Notes: a model not told the origin generated them from the letters alone. Shown: positions 17,209 to 26,652, counted from the stretch's first letter. The stretch: DNA of 41,811 nucleotides from an uncultured bacterium (GCA_949297715.1 CASFTJ010000021.1:1-41811), one strand, 5' to 3'. Translations and numbers: made by a program.

Positions 17209-18177
17209 TTATTGCAAAGCTCTGTTTTTTAAATTCGTAATCAAAGAATAAGAATGCTCGATACAATTTCTAAGTTCTTGATCTTCCATAGCTAAAGAAG
17301 CTATTTTTTCAATCACAGAGATAGTTTCAGGGGTTAAATTCCTGTAAATAAACATATTCAGACCGGCCTTAATCCCTTTTACACAAGCCTCAAGACTTCC
17401 GTAAGCCGAAACTCCTTTCATAATCATATCATCAGAAATTATAATTCCTTTATAATTCAAATTATTTCTAAGATATGAAAGAGCATTTTTACTTAATGAG
17501 CTAGGGATTATTTCCGAATCAAAACAGGTACAGTGAAGATGCGCAGCCATAATCATTTCAATACCGTCGTCAACAGCTTTTTTAAAAGGTGCAATATGAA
17601 CTTTTTCCATTTCTTGAAGCGGCAAATCTATCTGAGGAAGGCTTAAATGACTGTCTTTATCCGCATCACCATGCCCCGGGTAATGCTTAACACAAGGGAT
17701 AATTCCATTTGCCTGATATTCTTTTATAACAATAGTTTGAGCATCTATTACTTCTTGCGGATTATCAGAAAAAGAGCGTTCGCCGATTATCGGGTTTTTT
17801 GGGTTCGTATTTACATCAATACAGGGGGCAAAGTTGAGATTCAACCCAAAGCTTTTCAATTCAAGTGTAATTTCCTTCGTCTGTCGGCGCAAAAAATCTT
17901 CGCCTTTTTCATAAGCAAATCTTGCAGACAAATATTTTTTGCCGTTGTGAATATTTTCTGTCCGCTCAACTCTTCCGCCTTCCTGATCTATTGAAAGAAA
18001 CAAAGGGAAAGAGGCTTTTGCATTAATATCGCTAACAAGTTTTTGGAATTGTTCTTTTGTCTGAATATCGTGCGTAAAAAATATAATACCGCCCAGAGGA
18101 TAAGAAAGCGCTTTTTCATATCCTCCGCCATCGGTACCTATTATAAACATTGAATATACTTTATCTTTTATATCCAT
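17209..18177 (-). CDS. nagZ: Beta-N-acetylhexosaminidase (GH3)
   Basis: A 322-aa cytoplasmic GH3 enzyme. It has FLSIDQEGGRVERT (substrate-binding), the flexible loop KHYPGHGDADKDSH with the Asp-His acid/base pair typical of NagZ, and the nucleophile Asp in ISDDMIMKG. It removes N-acetylglucosamine from anhydromuropeptides in cell-wall recycling. There is no signal peptide and no C-terminal beta domain, matching NagZ rather than secreted GH3 enzymes. It starts 3 nt after the stop of the 203-aa gene, so the two are co-transcribed. Confidence 0.92.
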   Translation of the reverse strand: MDIKDKVYSMFIIGTDGGGYEKALSYPLGGIIFFTHDIQTKEQFQKLVSDINAKASFPLFLSIDQEGGRVERTENIHNGKKYLSARFAYEKGEDFLRRQTKEITLELKSFGLNLNFAPCIDVNTNPKNPIIGERSFSDNPQEVIDAQTIVIKEYQANGIIPCVKHYPGHGDADKDSHLSLPQIDLPLQEMEKVHIAPFKKAVDDGIEMIMAAHLHCTCFDSEIIPSSLSKNALSYLRNNLNYKGIIISDDMIMKGVSAYGSLEACVKGIKAGLNMFIYRNLTPETISVIEKIASLAMEDQELRNCIEHSYSLITNLKNRALQ

Positions 18178-18180
18178 AAA

Positions 18181-18792
18181 TTACACACTTGCAACTTGTG
18201 CAAAAAGTTTGTCATTAAATGAATAAAGCTTGCTAAAATCGCCATCTTCAACAACTTCTGCAATTTTATCAAGAATTAACTCTTTATCATTATCTGAAAG
18301 CGGGTTTATTTGTTCATTCAACTTAATGTCTGCTGCGTTCCTAACTTCAGTGAAACCTTTATTTAATTTCAAAAATTCTTCATACTCATCAAGAACTTTT
18401 AAAGTCAAATCGCTTGGCTTATACTCTTGTCCGAGATAATATTTTACATCTTTTGAGAATTGTTCAAGATAATTTTTTATAAATTCAACTTCGCTGACAG
18501 TTTCATTTTCGTTATAATCCGACCCGCAACAGAGATTATTAAGAACAGGTTTATCCAAATCTTTTATGCAAGCAGCCCAAAGGATACAACCTAAATAAAA
18601 CCCTGTATAAGAATCAATTAACTGAACGATTTTGTTATATTGCATTTTAAAGTGCATTTTTTTCTGGTTAAAATTCTTAAAACTGTAAATATTTCGGTAA
18701 ATATAATCAACACTTGGAATAAACGCATTCAAATGCATTACAAATCCCGGATCAAACTGTACACCTTCCGTAAAATCAAATTTTTCTGTCAT
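18181..18792 (-). CDS. Hypothetical protein (203 aa) upstream of nagZ
   Basis: A soluble, helical, acidic protein with no domain that I recognise. It has Cys residues at LGCILWAAC and LNNLCCGSD, which could bind metal or be structural. The start follows AAGGGGAAAAAAA. It is immediately upstream of nagZ (3-nt gap), so a related or coupled role is possible, but the sequence does not show one. No signal peptide. Confidence 0.6.
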   Translation of the reverse strand: MTEKFDFTEGVQFDPGFVMHLNAFIPSVDYIYRNIYSFKNFNQKKMHFKMQYNKIVQLIDSYTGFYLGCILWAACIKDLDKPVLNNLCCGSDYNENETVSEVEFIKNYLEQFSKDVKYYLGQEYKPSDLTLKVLDEYEEFLKLNKGFTEVRNAADIKLNEQINPLSDNDKELILDKIAEVVEDGDFSKLYSFNDKLFAQVASV

Positions 18793-18826
18793 TTTTTTTC
18801 CCCTTTTACATTAATTATAATAATTT

Positions 18827-19999
18827 CTATTCTTTATTTTCATCCAGCAATTTTTGTCTGTAAATACTGTCATACTGATATCTGTAGCCGTTAATTACAC
18901 TTTCCGTAACAGCTTTAGAAAATTGCTTGCGTGCCGACCAGTATGAAGTGTGCGCAAGAAAGAACGGCCGCCAGCTCCAAACACCGCTGTTATCATAAAC
19001 AAACCCTTTTGGATCCGTAAATTCCATTCCTATAATCTTTTCCATTTCTTCATAAGTAAGATTATTTGAAGATGGAAATGCCAGCGGATCTTCTCTAAAA
19101 TTTACGGTCAAAAAGAAAAGCCCGTTTTCCATCAAATACTTTAGCATATACTTGTTGAAGTAAGTAACTTCATAATCTTCATCCGCCAAATCAGAGTAAA
19201 AAAGCACAAGCGGACTTGCAAAATTCACAACACCCTTAACAGCCCCTTTAGGCGAACAAACCTTTTCGGTTGATTTATCTATATCAAGATAATTTTTCTC
19301 CAAAGATTCTTCGCTGGTATTAAAAACGAGTTTTCCGCCTGATGTCACAGCTCTGATTTGCGCATCAGCTAAAGCTGCAATACAAGTGTCTTTTCTCGGA
19401 TTTTCCGCTACAATTTTTTTAAATTCATCCGTTGTTTTAATCGTATTAAAAAATTCTTCTAAATTTATATAAGGAAGAGTATTCAATAAATATTCATAAG
19501 TAATGAAAGTTCCTGCTGAATATCCGTATAATACAACTTCATTACCTTTTTTAAATTCTTCTTTAACTGTTTCATTTAAATTTAAAACAATAGGTTTCAT
19601 ATGCTGTGGTTTCTGCACCCAAATTGCATCATGCAAATATTGAGTAAGAAGCCTTCTTACCTGAAAAGCAACAGTGGGGCTAAAATCTTTTGACATATCC
19701 AGCTTTTCGGTCACAAAATCCAAATCACGTTTACTCCTGTCACCCCAGAAAAAAATTACAGGATCTTCTGCGATTTCAAATATTTCGGTTTTAAGCATAA
19801 GCTGTTTTATTTGTTCATTTTGCTCAAATTGATTTTTAATTTCAGGATGAAGTTTATGAACACCTTTTTCAAACCAATTTTTCATCTTTTCATTGTTATT
19901 ATTGGAGCCGTTTATGTAAACAAAACTTAGGCTTGATGCAAAACAAACATTCTGCGCCAATAACAATAATAAAAACATCCCCGTTAAAATCTTTTTCAT
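18827..19999 (-). CDS. Secreted alpha/beta-hydrolase-like protein
   Basis: A 390-aa protein. A cleavable signal peptide is evident at the N-terminus (MKKILTGMFLLLLLAQNVCFASS, cut near residue 22). The mature part has a GxSxG elbow, VVLYGYSAGTFITYEYL (Ser at about 171), as in lipases and serine esterases, following an N-terminal FVYINGSNNNNEKM strand-loop. A catalytic acid and His are not obvious from sequence alone. It may act on lipids or esters outside the cytoplasm. It is divergent from the HNH-like gene at 20105, 105 nt away. Confidence 0.6.
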   Translation of the reverse strand: MKKILTGMFLLLLLAQNVCFASSLSFVYINGSNNNNEKMKNWFEKGVHKLHPEIKNQFEQNEQIKQLMLKTEIFEIAEDPVIFFWGDRSKRDLDFVTEKLDMSKDFSPTVAFQVRRLLTQYLHDAIWVQKPQHMKPIVLNLNETVKEEFKKGNEVVLYGYSAGTFITYEYLLNTLPYINLEEFFNTIKTTDEFKKIVAENPRKDTCIAALADAQIRAVTSGGKLVFNTSEESLEKNYLDIDKSTEKVCSPKGAVKGVVNFASPLVLFYSDLADEDYEVTYFNKYMLKYLMENGLFFLTVNFREDPLAFPSSNNLTYEEMEKIIGMEFTDPKGFVYDNSGVWSWRPFFLAHTSYWSARKQFSKAVTESVINGYRYQYDSIYRQKLLDENKE

Positions 20000-20104
20000 A
20001 CCTTAAATATTAGCACAAAAAGCACCTTAAACAAGTTATGAACAGTTGTAAAGTTTTGTTTATATAGTGACAAAATTATAATTTATGAGCTTTAATATAG
20101 AAAA

Positions 20105-22087
20105 ATGAAAATACAGCCATTAATAAATTTTAATTTTTATACAACCCCACAAATCAAAGACAAAAGCCGTAATGATGGGCAAAATACAACGGGTAAAAAC
20201 TTTTCAAACAAATTTATTACGAATTATCCGATAAATTTCAATGCTCTTAACACTGATTTTCAAAACCATTTGCTTTCGTTAGACGGTATTCATTGTCCAT
20301 GCTGCGGAGAAGAAATGTTAAGCGATAAAAAAGCTTCCGAAATTATCAAATCCGCTGAAAAAGCCCAAAACCTTCAGCAATACAGCAAAGTTTTTAATGA
20401 TAATATTGAATACTTTCACCCAAAATACCATCCGTTTATAAGATCTCTTAAAAGATTAAGCGAAAATTACCCTGAAAAAACAATTTCTGACGCCATAAAA
20501 ATACTTAAAACCGGAAGTTCAAAACTTATATTAAATACAATGCACGATCAGGCAAATTATCTGAAAAAATTTGATGAAGACCCTGAATTTTCAAAATCTG
20601 ACAAAGAAAAAATCAAATTACTAGCCGATTATCTTGCCTCACGAGAGTCTTTACCGAAAAGAGATGAATACAACGAAATTCTCAAAAAGACGCTTTGTCA
20701 GCTTGAAAATGATAAGAAAAAAGAAATTTTTGCGAAAGTAAATAACCATATAATGTCGGCTTATAATTGTCGTAAAGCACTGTCGTACAAACCGGAGTTA
20801 AATAAAGATTTACCGGAAAGAGCTTATATTGTAAAAACAATGCTCTCCTATTCGCAGAATAAACTCGCAAAACTTTATAATAACAAACCCGATAATCTAA
20901 GATTCAATAATATAATGTTATGTAAAGAATGCCATTCACGTTATAAAACATTCAATTATATTATAAATTCACAAAATGCCGAAGAACATGTAAATCAATA
21001 CATAAAAGATATTGCAAATGCCATAAGCCATAATTATCTTGGCAAGGAACATGATAAATATTTATATGATTTTATAGGTGCAGTTAACTCATTTAAGTCC
21101 CCGAAACTAAACATAAACAGAAATATAATAGAAGGTGTAGTTCAGAGCAAAATATTTTCCGAAAGGAAAAGGAGATATATGTTTGAACAATACAGCGGTA
21201 TTCCCTGTGCAAGCTGCGGAACTATCACACTCACACACGATGAAAAACTTAACCTTTTTAATCAAATTAAAAATTGTGAAAACAAGCACGAATTATATAA
21301 TATTGCACAGTTAAATTTAGCACACCTTAACCCGAAATATAAAATAATATTTGAACGATTTGAAAAAATATTAAAAGAAAACCCAAACATAAGTGATGAA
21401 GAAATCATTAAACAACTTCAAATTGAAGGCAAAAATGATCTAAACCAACATATAGATAAAAACTGCACAAATATAGAAAATTTTGTTAAAAACAGCAATT
21501 TTAACTTTATAGAAAAAGAGATCATAAATGATTTTATCTATACAATAAAAGAGAATTTTATTAATGTACCTTATGAAAAAGAATTCCGCTATGACGACTA
21601 CAATAAAGTCTTAGAAAATACTATTGGGAAATTACACCACCCGGACAGAGGCAAATTAATTAAACTTGCTAAAAACAGACTAAAAGAGTTTTATATGCAA
21701 GACTTTGTTGTCCATCCAAAGGATAATATAGTAGAAATTCTCGGCAGTAAACCCAAAGCAATGTTTCAAAATATCTTCAAAATGTCGGTAATAACAGTTG
21801 ACCATATGGATGCATTAGCTTTAGGAGGTGCAGATGAGTATTACAATAAAATAGGATTTTGTAAAGATTGCAACAATGAAAAAGGGCGTGACCAAATGCA
21901 ATTCTGGGCTAAAAGGCACCCGGAAATTAATAAAAACTTGCCCAAACACTTAAAATTTATAAGTGAAATTATTAAAAATGAAAAAATAAAAGAAATGTAT
22001 AACTATCCGACACAAGTTGCAAAACAAGCAATAAAGCTTGGTAAAGGGAACATACAAATAGAAACAGATTACGGTCTTAAAGATTAA
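20105..22087 (+). CDS. HNH-nuclease-like protein with tandem internal duplication
   Basis: A 660-aa protein with no signal peptide. Two homologous halves are visible. Half 1 (about 58-275) opens with GIHCPCCGEEM and ends IMLCKECHSRYKTFN. Half 2 (about 362-605) opens with GIPCASCGTIT and ends with VDHMDALALGGADEYYN and FCKDCNNEKG, a good match to an HNH site (DH, central Asn, CxxCN). Shared internal text includes FHPKYHPF / LNPKYKII and KRDEYNEILKKT / RYDDYNKVLENT. Half 1 keeps both CxxC pairs but lacks the DH motif, so only half 2 looks catalytic. The N-terminus (MKIQPLINFNFYTTPQ) is typical of lineage orphans. Possible DNase or effector; not shown. Confidence 0.65.
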   Translation: MKIQPLINFNFYTTPQIKDKSRNDGQNTTGKNFSNKFITNYPINFNALNTDFQNHLLSLDGIHCPCCGEEMLSDKKASEIIKSAEKAQNLQQYSKVFNDNIEYFHPKYHPFIRSLKRLSENYPEKTISDAIKILKTGSSKLILNTMHDQANYLKKFDEDPEFSKSDKEKIKLLADYLASRESLPKRDEYNEILKKTLCQLENDKKKEIFAKVNNHIMSAYNCRKALSYKPELNKDLPERAYIVKTMLSYSQNKLAKLYNNKPDNLRFNNIMLCKECHSRYKTFNYIINSQNAEEHVNQYIKDIANAISHNYLGKEHDKYLYDFIGAVNSFKSPKLNINRNIIEGVVQSKIFSERKRRYMFEQYSGIPCASCGTITLTHDEKLNLFNQIKNCENKHELYNIAQLNLAHLNPKYKIIFERFEKILKENPNISDEEIIKQLQIEGKNDLNQHIDKNCTNIENFVKNSNFNFIEKEIINDFIYTIKENFINVPYEKEFRYDDYNKVLENTIGKLHHPDRGKLIKLAKNRLKEFYMQDFVVHPKDNIVEILGSKPKAMFQNIFKMSVITVDHMDALALGGADEYYNKIGFCKDCNNEKGRDQMQFWAKRHPEINKNLPKHLKFISEIIKNEKIKEMYNYPTQVAKQAIKLGKGNIQIETDYGLKD

Positions 22088-22727
22088 TTTCTATTTTATC
22101 GGGGTTAGTAAAATTAAAAACAATAGCCGCCGCAGCTCCTGCTACTAAATTTGTAATCATAGTTACAAAAACACATTGCCAGCAGGCAGTATGCATCATC
22201 CCCAAAGCCATAGCAACTGCAGGATTGAATGCACCGTAACAAAGAACACTTCCGACTGCAAAAATTCCGACAGTTACGGTAGAACCTATTGCAAGTCCGA
22301 AATAAGAATTCCCGCTGTTTTTATTTGTTGTCGCACTCATTAACACAACATAACAAAGCGCAAACGTAAACAAAAATTCCCCCACAACCATCGGTAAATA
22401 ATTAAATGCACAAGCATCATAATTTTCTATATGCCCTGAAAAATAATTTACGATTAAAACAGCCGCCGCAGAACCCAAAAGCTGAGAAATTACATAAGGA
22501 ATAAATTCTGAAACAGGAAGAGCTTTTCTCATAACTGCCGCAAGTGACACAGCAGGATTAAAATGCCCTCCGCTCACAGACCCTCCTGCATAAACCATTA
22601 CCATCAAAGCAAACCCGATAGCAATAGCATTAATAACCCCGTCACCTCCAAGCAATGACACACAACCTATGGTAAATACCAGAAAAAATGTTCCGATAAA
22701 TTCAACTGTATAACTTCTTAAATTCAT
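22077..22727 (-). CDS. Aquaporin / MIP family channel
   Basis: The start is set at 22727 (MNLRSYTVEFIG) because AAAGGAGAGAAAA precedes it. The 216-aa product has six membrane helices and the two pore half-helices with NPA boxes: SGGHFNPAVSLA and GAFNPAVAMAL. Aquaporins pass water and aquaglyceroporins pass small solutes. The selectivity-filter residues cannot be assigned with confidence; the residue after the second NPA is Val where Arg is usual (NPAVA), so a non-standard pore, as in some bacterial and plant MIPs, is possible. The 3' end overlaps the convergent HNH-like gene by 11 nt. Confidence 0.85.
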   Translation of the reverse strand: MNLRSYTVEFIGTFFLVFTIGCVSLLGGDGVINAIAIGFALMVMVYAGGSVSGGHFNPAVSLAAVMRKALPVSEFIPYVISQLLGSAAAVLIVNYFSGHIENYDACAFNYLPMVVGEFLFTFALCYVVLMSATTNKNSGNSYFGLAIGSTVTVGIFAVGSVLCYGAFNPAVAMALGMMHTACWQCVFVTMITNLVAGAAAAIVFNFTNPDKIEINL

Positions 22728-22856
22728 TTTTCTCTCCTTTATTATATCTTCAGACTTTGCCAAATTAACACTAATTCTTAAATCTTGCTATTGTATGGCA
22801 GGATTAGAACTTTTGGTATAAAATAACTTAGATAGAAGGGGGACAATGATAAAATT

Positions 22857-23600
22857 ATGTTTTACTTTGAAAAATTAAACAGCAAAACCGTTATGAAATC
22901 AGATTTGCTGAAAAATGTTGACCATTTTTTTACAACACGTGAAAGCATTATAAAAACTAAGGAAAAAGATTTTGAAAATCTTGCAGCAGAAAATAAAAAA
23001 ATGTTCTGCGAAGTTTTGAATTTAGAACCTCAGAATTTTATAAATCCTTCACAAACTCACTCCACAAACATAGAAATTGCAACCCCCTCAAAAACCTCCT
23101 ATCCTGATTGTGACGGACTTATCTTAACGAACAAAGCTCAAGGGATTTTCTTAAATTTTGCAGATTGTACTCCTATCATAATTTATGATGAAAAACAAAA
23201 TATCGGAGCCATTTCCCATGCCGGCTGGCGCGGAACTGCAGGTAAAATTTCTTCACTCACAATTCAAAAACTTGTTAGAGAATTTAACTCCAACCCATCG
23301 GATTTAAAAGCCTTAATAGGCCCTGCAATTTCAATATGCTGTTATAATGTTGGAGAAGATGTTCTCAAAAAACTGATTTCCACCGTTAGAAATTCTGAAG
23401 GAACTTTTGAAGAACGCAACGGAGAATTTTATGTTGATTTAAAAGAAATTAACCGCCGTCAAATGGAAGAAGAAGGAGTTTTAAAAATTGATGTTTGTCC
23501 ATACTGCACAGTTTGCGATAATGATTTATTTTTCTCCTACAGGAAAGAAAACGCAACAACCAATCGACACAGCGCAATTTTAAGATTAAGACAAGAATGA
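22857..23600 (+). CDS. pgeF: Peptidoglycan editing factor / multicopper polyphenol oxidase family
   Basis: A 247-aa protein of the YfiH/DUF152 family: CDGLILTNKAQGIFLNFADCTPIIIYD, ISHAGWRGTAGKI with the conserved His, ALIGPAISICCYNVGEDV, and the terminal CPYCTVCDNDLFFSYRKENATTNRHS. The family removes or rejects L-Ser-containing muropeptides during peptidoglycan synthesis, or has purine nucleoside phosphorylase-like activity. The three expected metal-ligand positions (His, Cys, His) are present. The start follows GAAGGGGGACAATG; the shorter-spaced ATG in that string is out of frame. Likely monocistronic. Confidence 0.9.
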   Translation: MFYFEKLNSKTVMKSDLLKNVDHFFTTRESIIKTKEKDFENLAAENKKMFCEVLNLEPQNFINPSQTHSTNIEIATPSKTSYPDCDGLILTNKAQGIFLNFADCTPIIIYDEKQNIGAISHAGWRGTAGKISSLTIQKLVREFNSNPSDLKALIGPAISICCYNVGEDVLKKLISTVRNSEGTFEERNGEFYVDLKEINRRQMEEEGVLKIDVCPYCTVCDNDLFFSYRKENATTNRHSAILRLRQE

Positions 23601-23654
23601 AAAATTATGCTATAATACTTAAAAATATAGAATAGTAGACTAGAAAGGATTTGT

Positions 23655-24839
23655 ATGAAAATATCAATATACTTATTTTGGATAATAATGATTATTACAT
23701 TATGTTATGCAATAAAAAAGCCTTTAGGAGCCAACGCAGCTACAATTCCAGATTTTGTACCCGATAAAGAAATCTTACTTTCTATTGAATATCTTAAAAA
23801 TAATACCCTTGATTCAGGAAGATTTGTTTATAATTCGAATGTTAATCCGGAAATAAAATATGATAACACCAAATATAATTCCCTAAGACATGCCGGAACA
23901 TTATATTCAATGTACTTGTGTGAAAGATATTTAAAGAATTACACACTGCAAGAAAAAAGATATCTTGCCTCAAAATATTTTATAGAAAATTATGTAAAAC
24001 CGATTAAATCAAATATGTATGCTGTAGTATCAAAACCCGAAGAAGAAAACGTATCAGAACCGGTTGCCAAATTAGGCGGAACCGGCTTAGCACTTATCGG
24101 TCTTTCCAATCTTTATCCGGAAGGAAAAATTGAACTTGAAAAAATTCGTGGATTAGGAGAATTTATATTGTATATGCAAAACTCTGACGGAAGTTTCCAT
24201 TCAAAATACTATTTGGATAAAAAAGGCAGAGATAAAGAATTTATATCACTATATTATCCTGGAGAAGCTGCGCTTGGACTTTTATATTTGAATGAGGTTG
24301 ACCCGCAGAAAAAATGGGTAGAATCAGCGAAAAAAACTTTATTATATCTTGCGAATTTAAGAAAAGAAACCCCAAAAGGTCTTCAATTTGATCATTGGGC
24401 AATGCTTGCGACAAAGAAACTGTTTGAAACACCTGATAACGGGCTTACGGAAGAAGAAAAACAATTGTTGCAAGAACATGCAATTCAGATGGCAAATTTA
24501 GTTCTTTATAACCAGATAGTAGAAGAAAATAACACATATCGAGGCGGATTTATTGAGAACTTTCGACTTTGCAGCATAGGAACAATAATGGAAGGTCTGG
24601 TTGCAATTTACTATGTAGTTGACGATGAAATATTAAAACAACAAATTTTATTTTCACTGAAACTCGGAACAGAATTTCTTGGACGTTATCAGGTAAAAGG
24701 CGGAGCAAATAAAGGCGGTATTCCGACAAATGCATACTGGACATTAATTTACGCACCAAAATCATCACAGGTTATAAGAATAGATAACGTTCAGCACGTT
24801 TTATCAGCTTGGATTACTTTCAAAGAAATAGTTAAATAA
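23655..24839 (+). CDS. Membrane-anchored alpha/alpha-toroid-like protein
   Basis: A 394-aa protein. It has an N-terminal hydrophobic helix (residues 3-22, ISIYLFWIIMIITLCYAIKK). The rest resembles an (alpha/alpha)6 toroid as in glucuronyl epimerases, lyases and polysaccharide-modifying enzymes: repeated Gly-Tyr/Leu-rich segments such as LRHAGTLYSMYL, GGTGLALIGLSNL, YYPGEAALGLLYL and FDHWAMLATKKL. It is therefore probably extracytoplasmic, attached to or secreted through the inner membrane. The substrate is unknown. The start follows AGAAAGGATTTGT. It ends at a strong terminator shared with the opposite strand. Confidence 0.6.
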   Translation: MKISIYLFWIIMIITLCYAIKKPLGANAATIPDFVPDKEILLSIEYLKNNTLDSGRFVYNSNVNPEIKYDNTKYNSLRHAGTLYSMYLCERYLKNYTLQEKRYLASKYFIENYVKPIKSNMYAVVSKPEEENVSEPVAKLGGTGLALIGLSNLYPEGKIELEKIRGLGEFILYMQNSDGSFHSKYYLDKKGRDKEFISLYYPGEAALGLLYLNEVDPQKKWVESAKKTLLYLANLRKETPKGLQFDHWAMLATKKLFETPDNGLTEEEKQLLQEHAIQMANLVLYNQIVEENNTYRGGFIENFRLCSIGTIMEGLVAIYYVVDDEILKQQILFSLKLGTEFLGRYQVKGGANKGGIPTNAYWTLIYAPKSSQVIRIDNVQHVLSAWITFKEIVK

Positions 24840-24842
24840 AGA

Positions 24843-24876
24843 AAAAACAGGGATTAATAATCAAGTCCCTGTTTTT
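24843..24876. terminator. Bidirectional terminator
   Basis: AAAAACAGGGA and TCCCTGTTTTT form an 11-bp stem around a 12-nt loop, flanked by A- and T-runs. It sits between the convergent 394-aa gene and the amber-interrupted gene. Confidence 0.88.
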
Positions 24877-24899
24877 ATTTATAAATTATAAAATTTCAA

Positions 24900-26156
24900 T
24901 TATTCTAATGTTTTTTCTTTTGGTTCTTTACGCTTAGGATTGACCTTTTTAGGCTCAGAATTATCAATAGAATTTTCCGGTGGTAATTTTTGAGCAATCT
25001 TACCTTCATTTTGCTCAAAATCATATTCTACAATAGGAGTTTCCGTTATTGGAGTTGGTTCATAATCCGGAAATTCTGTTTGTTTGTATTCAGAACCTTC
25101 CGTTCGTACAAATTTCAAAGTATCGTCAATATAACTGTGCATTTTCAAAATATCTTTAGAAGAAATAACTGATTGTGCCGCAAAAGCAGTAAGCTTGTTT
25201 AACAAACGAACTTTCACATTATGAGGTACATTAGAGGAAACAATTTGATCACGCAATTCACCGACTTCTTTAATTGTTTCAACGGTATGAACCTGATAAG
25301 TCAAGATATCAGAAATTTTATCAGATAAAGCTTGAATTTCTTGAGTTTGTTTAGCTTTTTCTTTGGTTACATTGCGAGTTTCTACAGCTTCATTTCGGAC
25401 TTCATTACGAGTTTCTGCGGATTCTTCTCTAACAATATTACGAGTTTCAACGGTTTCTTGTCGCACAGTATTTCTTGTATAGGCACTTTCACCATGAACT
25501 GTATTTCTTGTTTTAACAGCTTCTTCATCGACATTTTTATTAATTTTCTTAGCATTTTCATTAACCATATGACGTGTAGCAGCACCTTCAGCATCAATAT
25601 TTTTATTAATAGCTTCCGTATTATTGTTATCATTTTCAATAATTGCCTTGGCTGCTTCAACAGTCAATTTAGCGTTAAGCCCGGCATTTGCATTATCATT
25701 TGAGATTATTGCGCCAGCAACATTATTAAGCTGAGTAGTGGTGCTTTTCTATCTGGCATTAGAAATCTGCATAAGTGCAAGATCCTTCCAATCTTCAAGT
25801 TGCTGTTGATAAGTAATAAAACCTTCACGTTTTTTCCCGCATTTTTTAGGATCCGGCATAGGTTCAAACGTAATAGATACATCCGAAAATTCGTGGAGAA
25901 GCTACATATAAGCTACTTTAACATCATTTGCTGCAGAATTTGTCATACGCATAGCATCGTGCTTGTCGTTTCCTTTAAACTTTTCAAAATTCTCAAAATC
26001 TTTTCCGTACAAATTGAAATCTACAGGTTTTGCCTCCTGCGACGTTTTAGGAAATACAATTCCAACCTCGACAGATTCTGAGACAGTAACTTGGGCTTGC
26101 TTTCTAACCTCAAGATAATTTTGCACACCATTAACATTGCTAACTTCGTTTGTCAT
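24900..26156 (-). pseudogene. Coiled-coil repeat protein interrupted by two in-frame TAG codons
   Basis: From ATG at 26156 (site TAGGAGAATCTAA) the frame is open and continuous to TAA at 24900-24902 except for TAG at 25902-25904 and TAG at 25749-25751; no frameshift is present. If both TAGs were read as an amino acid (Gln would fit, from CAG), the product is 418 aa. Segments read MTNEVSNVNGVQNYLEVRKQ through VKVAYM / LLHEFSDVSITFEPM through MQISNAR / KSTTTQLNNVAGAI onward. The middle (about residues 205-265) holds a roughly 11-residue repeat TRNxVRxExxE, likely a coiled coil. The Pro/Glu/Lys-rich C-terminus ends EKTLE. Function is unknown; the style is that of a structural or adhesin stalk. 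It could be a decayed gene, a readthrough gene, or use an amber suppressor. thrC and the pseudopilin end in TAG here, so general recoding is unlikely. Confidence 0.7.
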
Positions 26157-26368
26157 TTAGATTCTCCTATTCAACTTTAAACACTACAAAAAATCCTTCT
26201 GCGGAACAGATATGAATCTTTAACAAAAAGGCTATTATATTTACATAAATTAACAACAATAAAAATAATAAACCTTGCAAAAAGAAATTTTTATGATACG
26301 ATAGCTTGCGGAGGGAATATACAGATACCCCAAGAAACCAAACGTCTGTCTAGACCCTCTGGATCCAC

Positions 26369-26442
<74 letters not shown>

Positions 26443-26456
26443 TTTTTTCGTAAAAT

Positions 26457-26488
26457 AGAGGGTTGATACGGTTCAAACCCTCTTTATT
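26457..26488 (+). terminator. Terminator after tRNA-Arg
   Basis: AGAGGGTT / AACCCTCT stem with a 11-nt loop, followed by a T-rich stretch (TTATTATTGC). It is one of five hairpins that each follow a tRNA-end-like sequence in the island region. Confidence 0.7.
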
Positions 26489-26652
26489 ATTGCTTTTTAA
26501 GAGTTCGATTAAATAATATTTGCAATATTTGCTAAATTCACATAAAAAATCGCAAATTGTACGCTATAAGTGCATTTGCAATAGTTCGACTAAAATGATA
26601 TAATTTTTAAGACAAATATGTATAATATTCATTCTTATGGTATTATTTATTT
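26489..26652. promoter_or_regulatory. Gene-free segment with repeated short motifs
   Basis: AGTTCGATTAAA (26502-26513) and AGTTCGACTAAA (26583-26594) are near-identical, and TTTGCAATA occurs at 26519 and 26575 between them. The second pair adjoins a GATATAAT box that could be the -10 of the following gene. They may be recombinase arm sites or regulator sites at the island end. Confidence 0.35.

Noticed and set aside
25332..25703. 123-aa plus-strand ORF rich in Phe/Ile/Ser
   Set aside because: It is the mirror of the coiled-coil repeat coding region; the coding strand has a consistent repeat and RBS.
24900..26156. Genome-wide reassignment of TAG to Gln
   Set aside because: thrC, the pseudopilin, the 162-aa and 181-aa genes use TAG at natural C-termini, so TAG is a stop in this genome; only local readthrough or decay remains.
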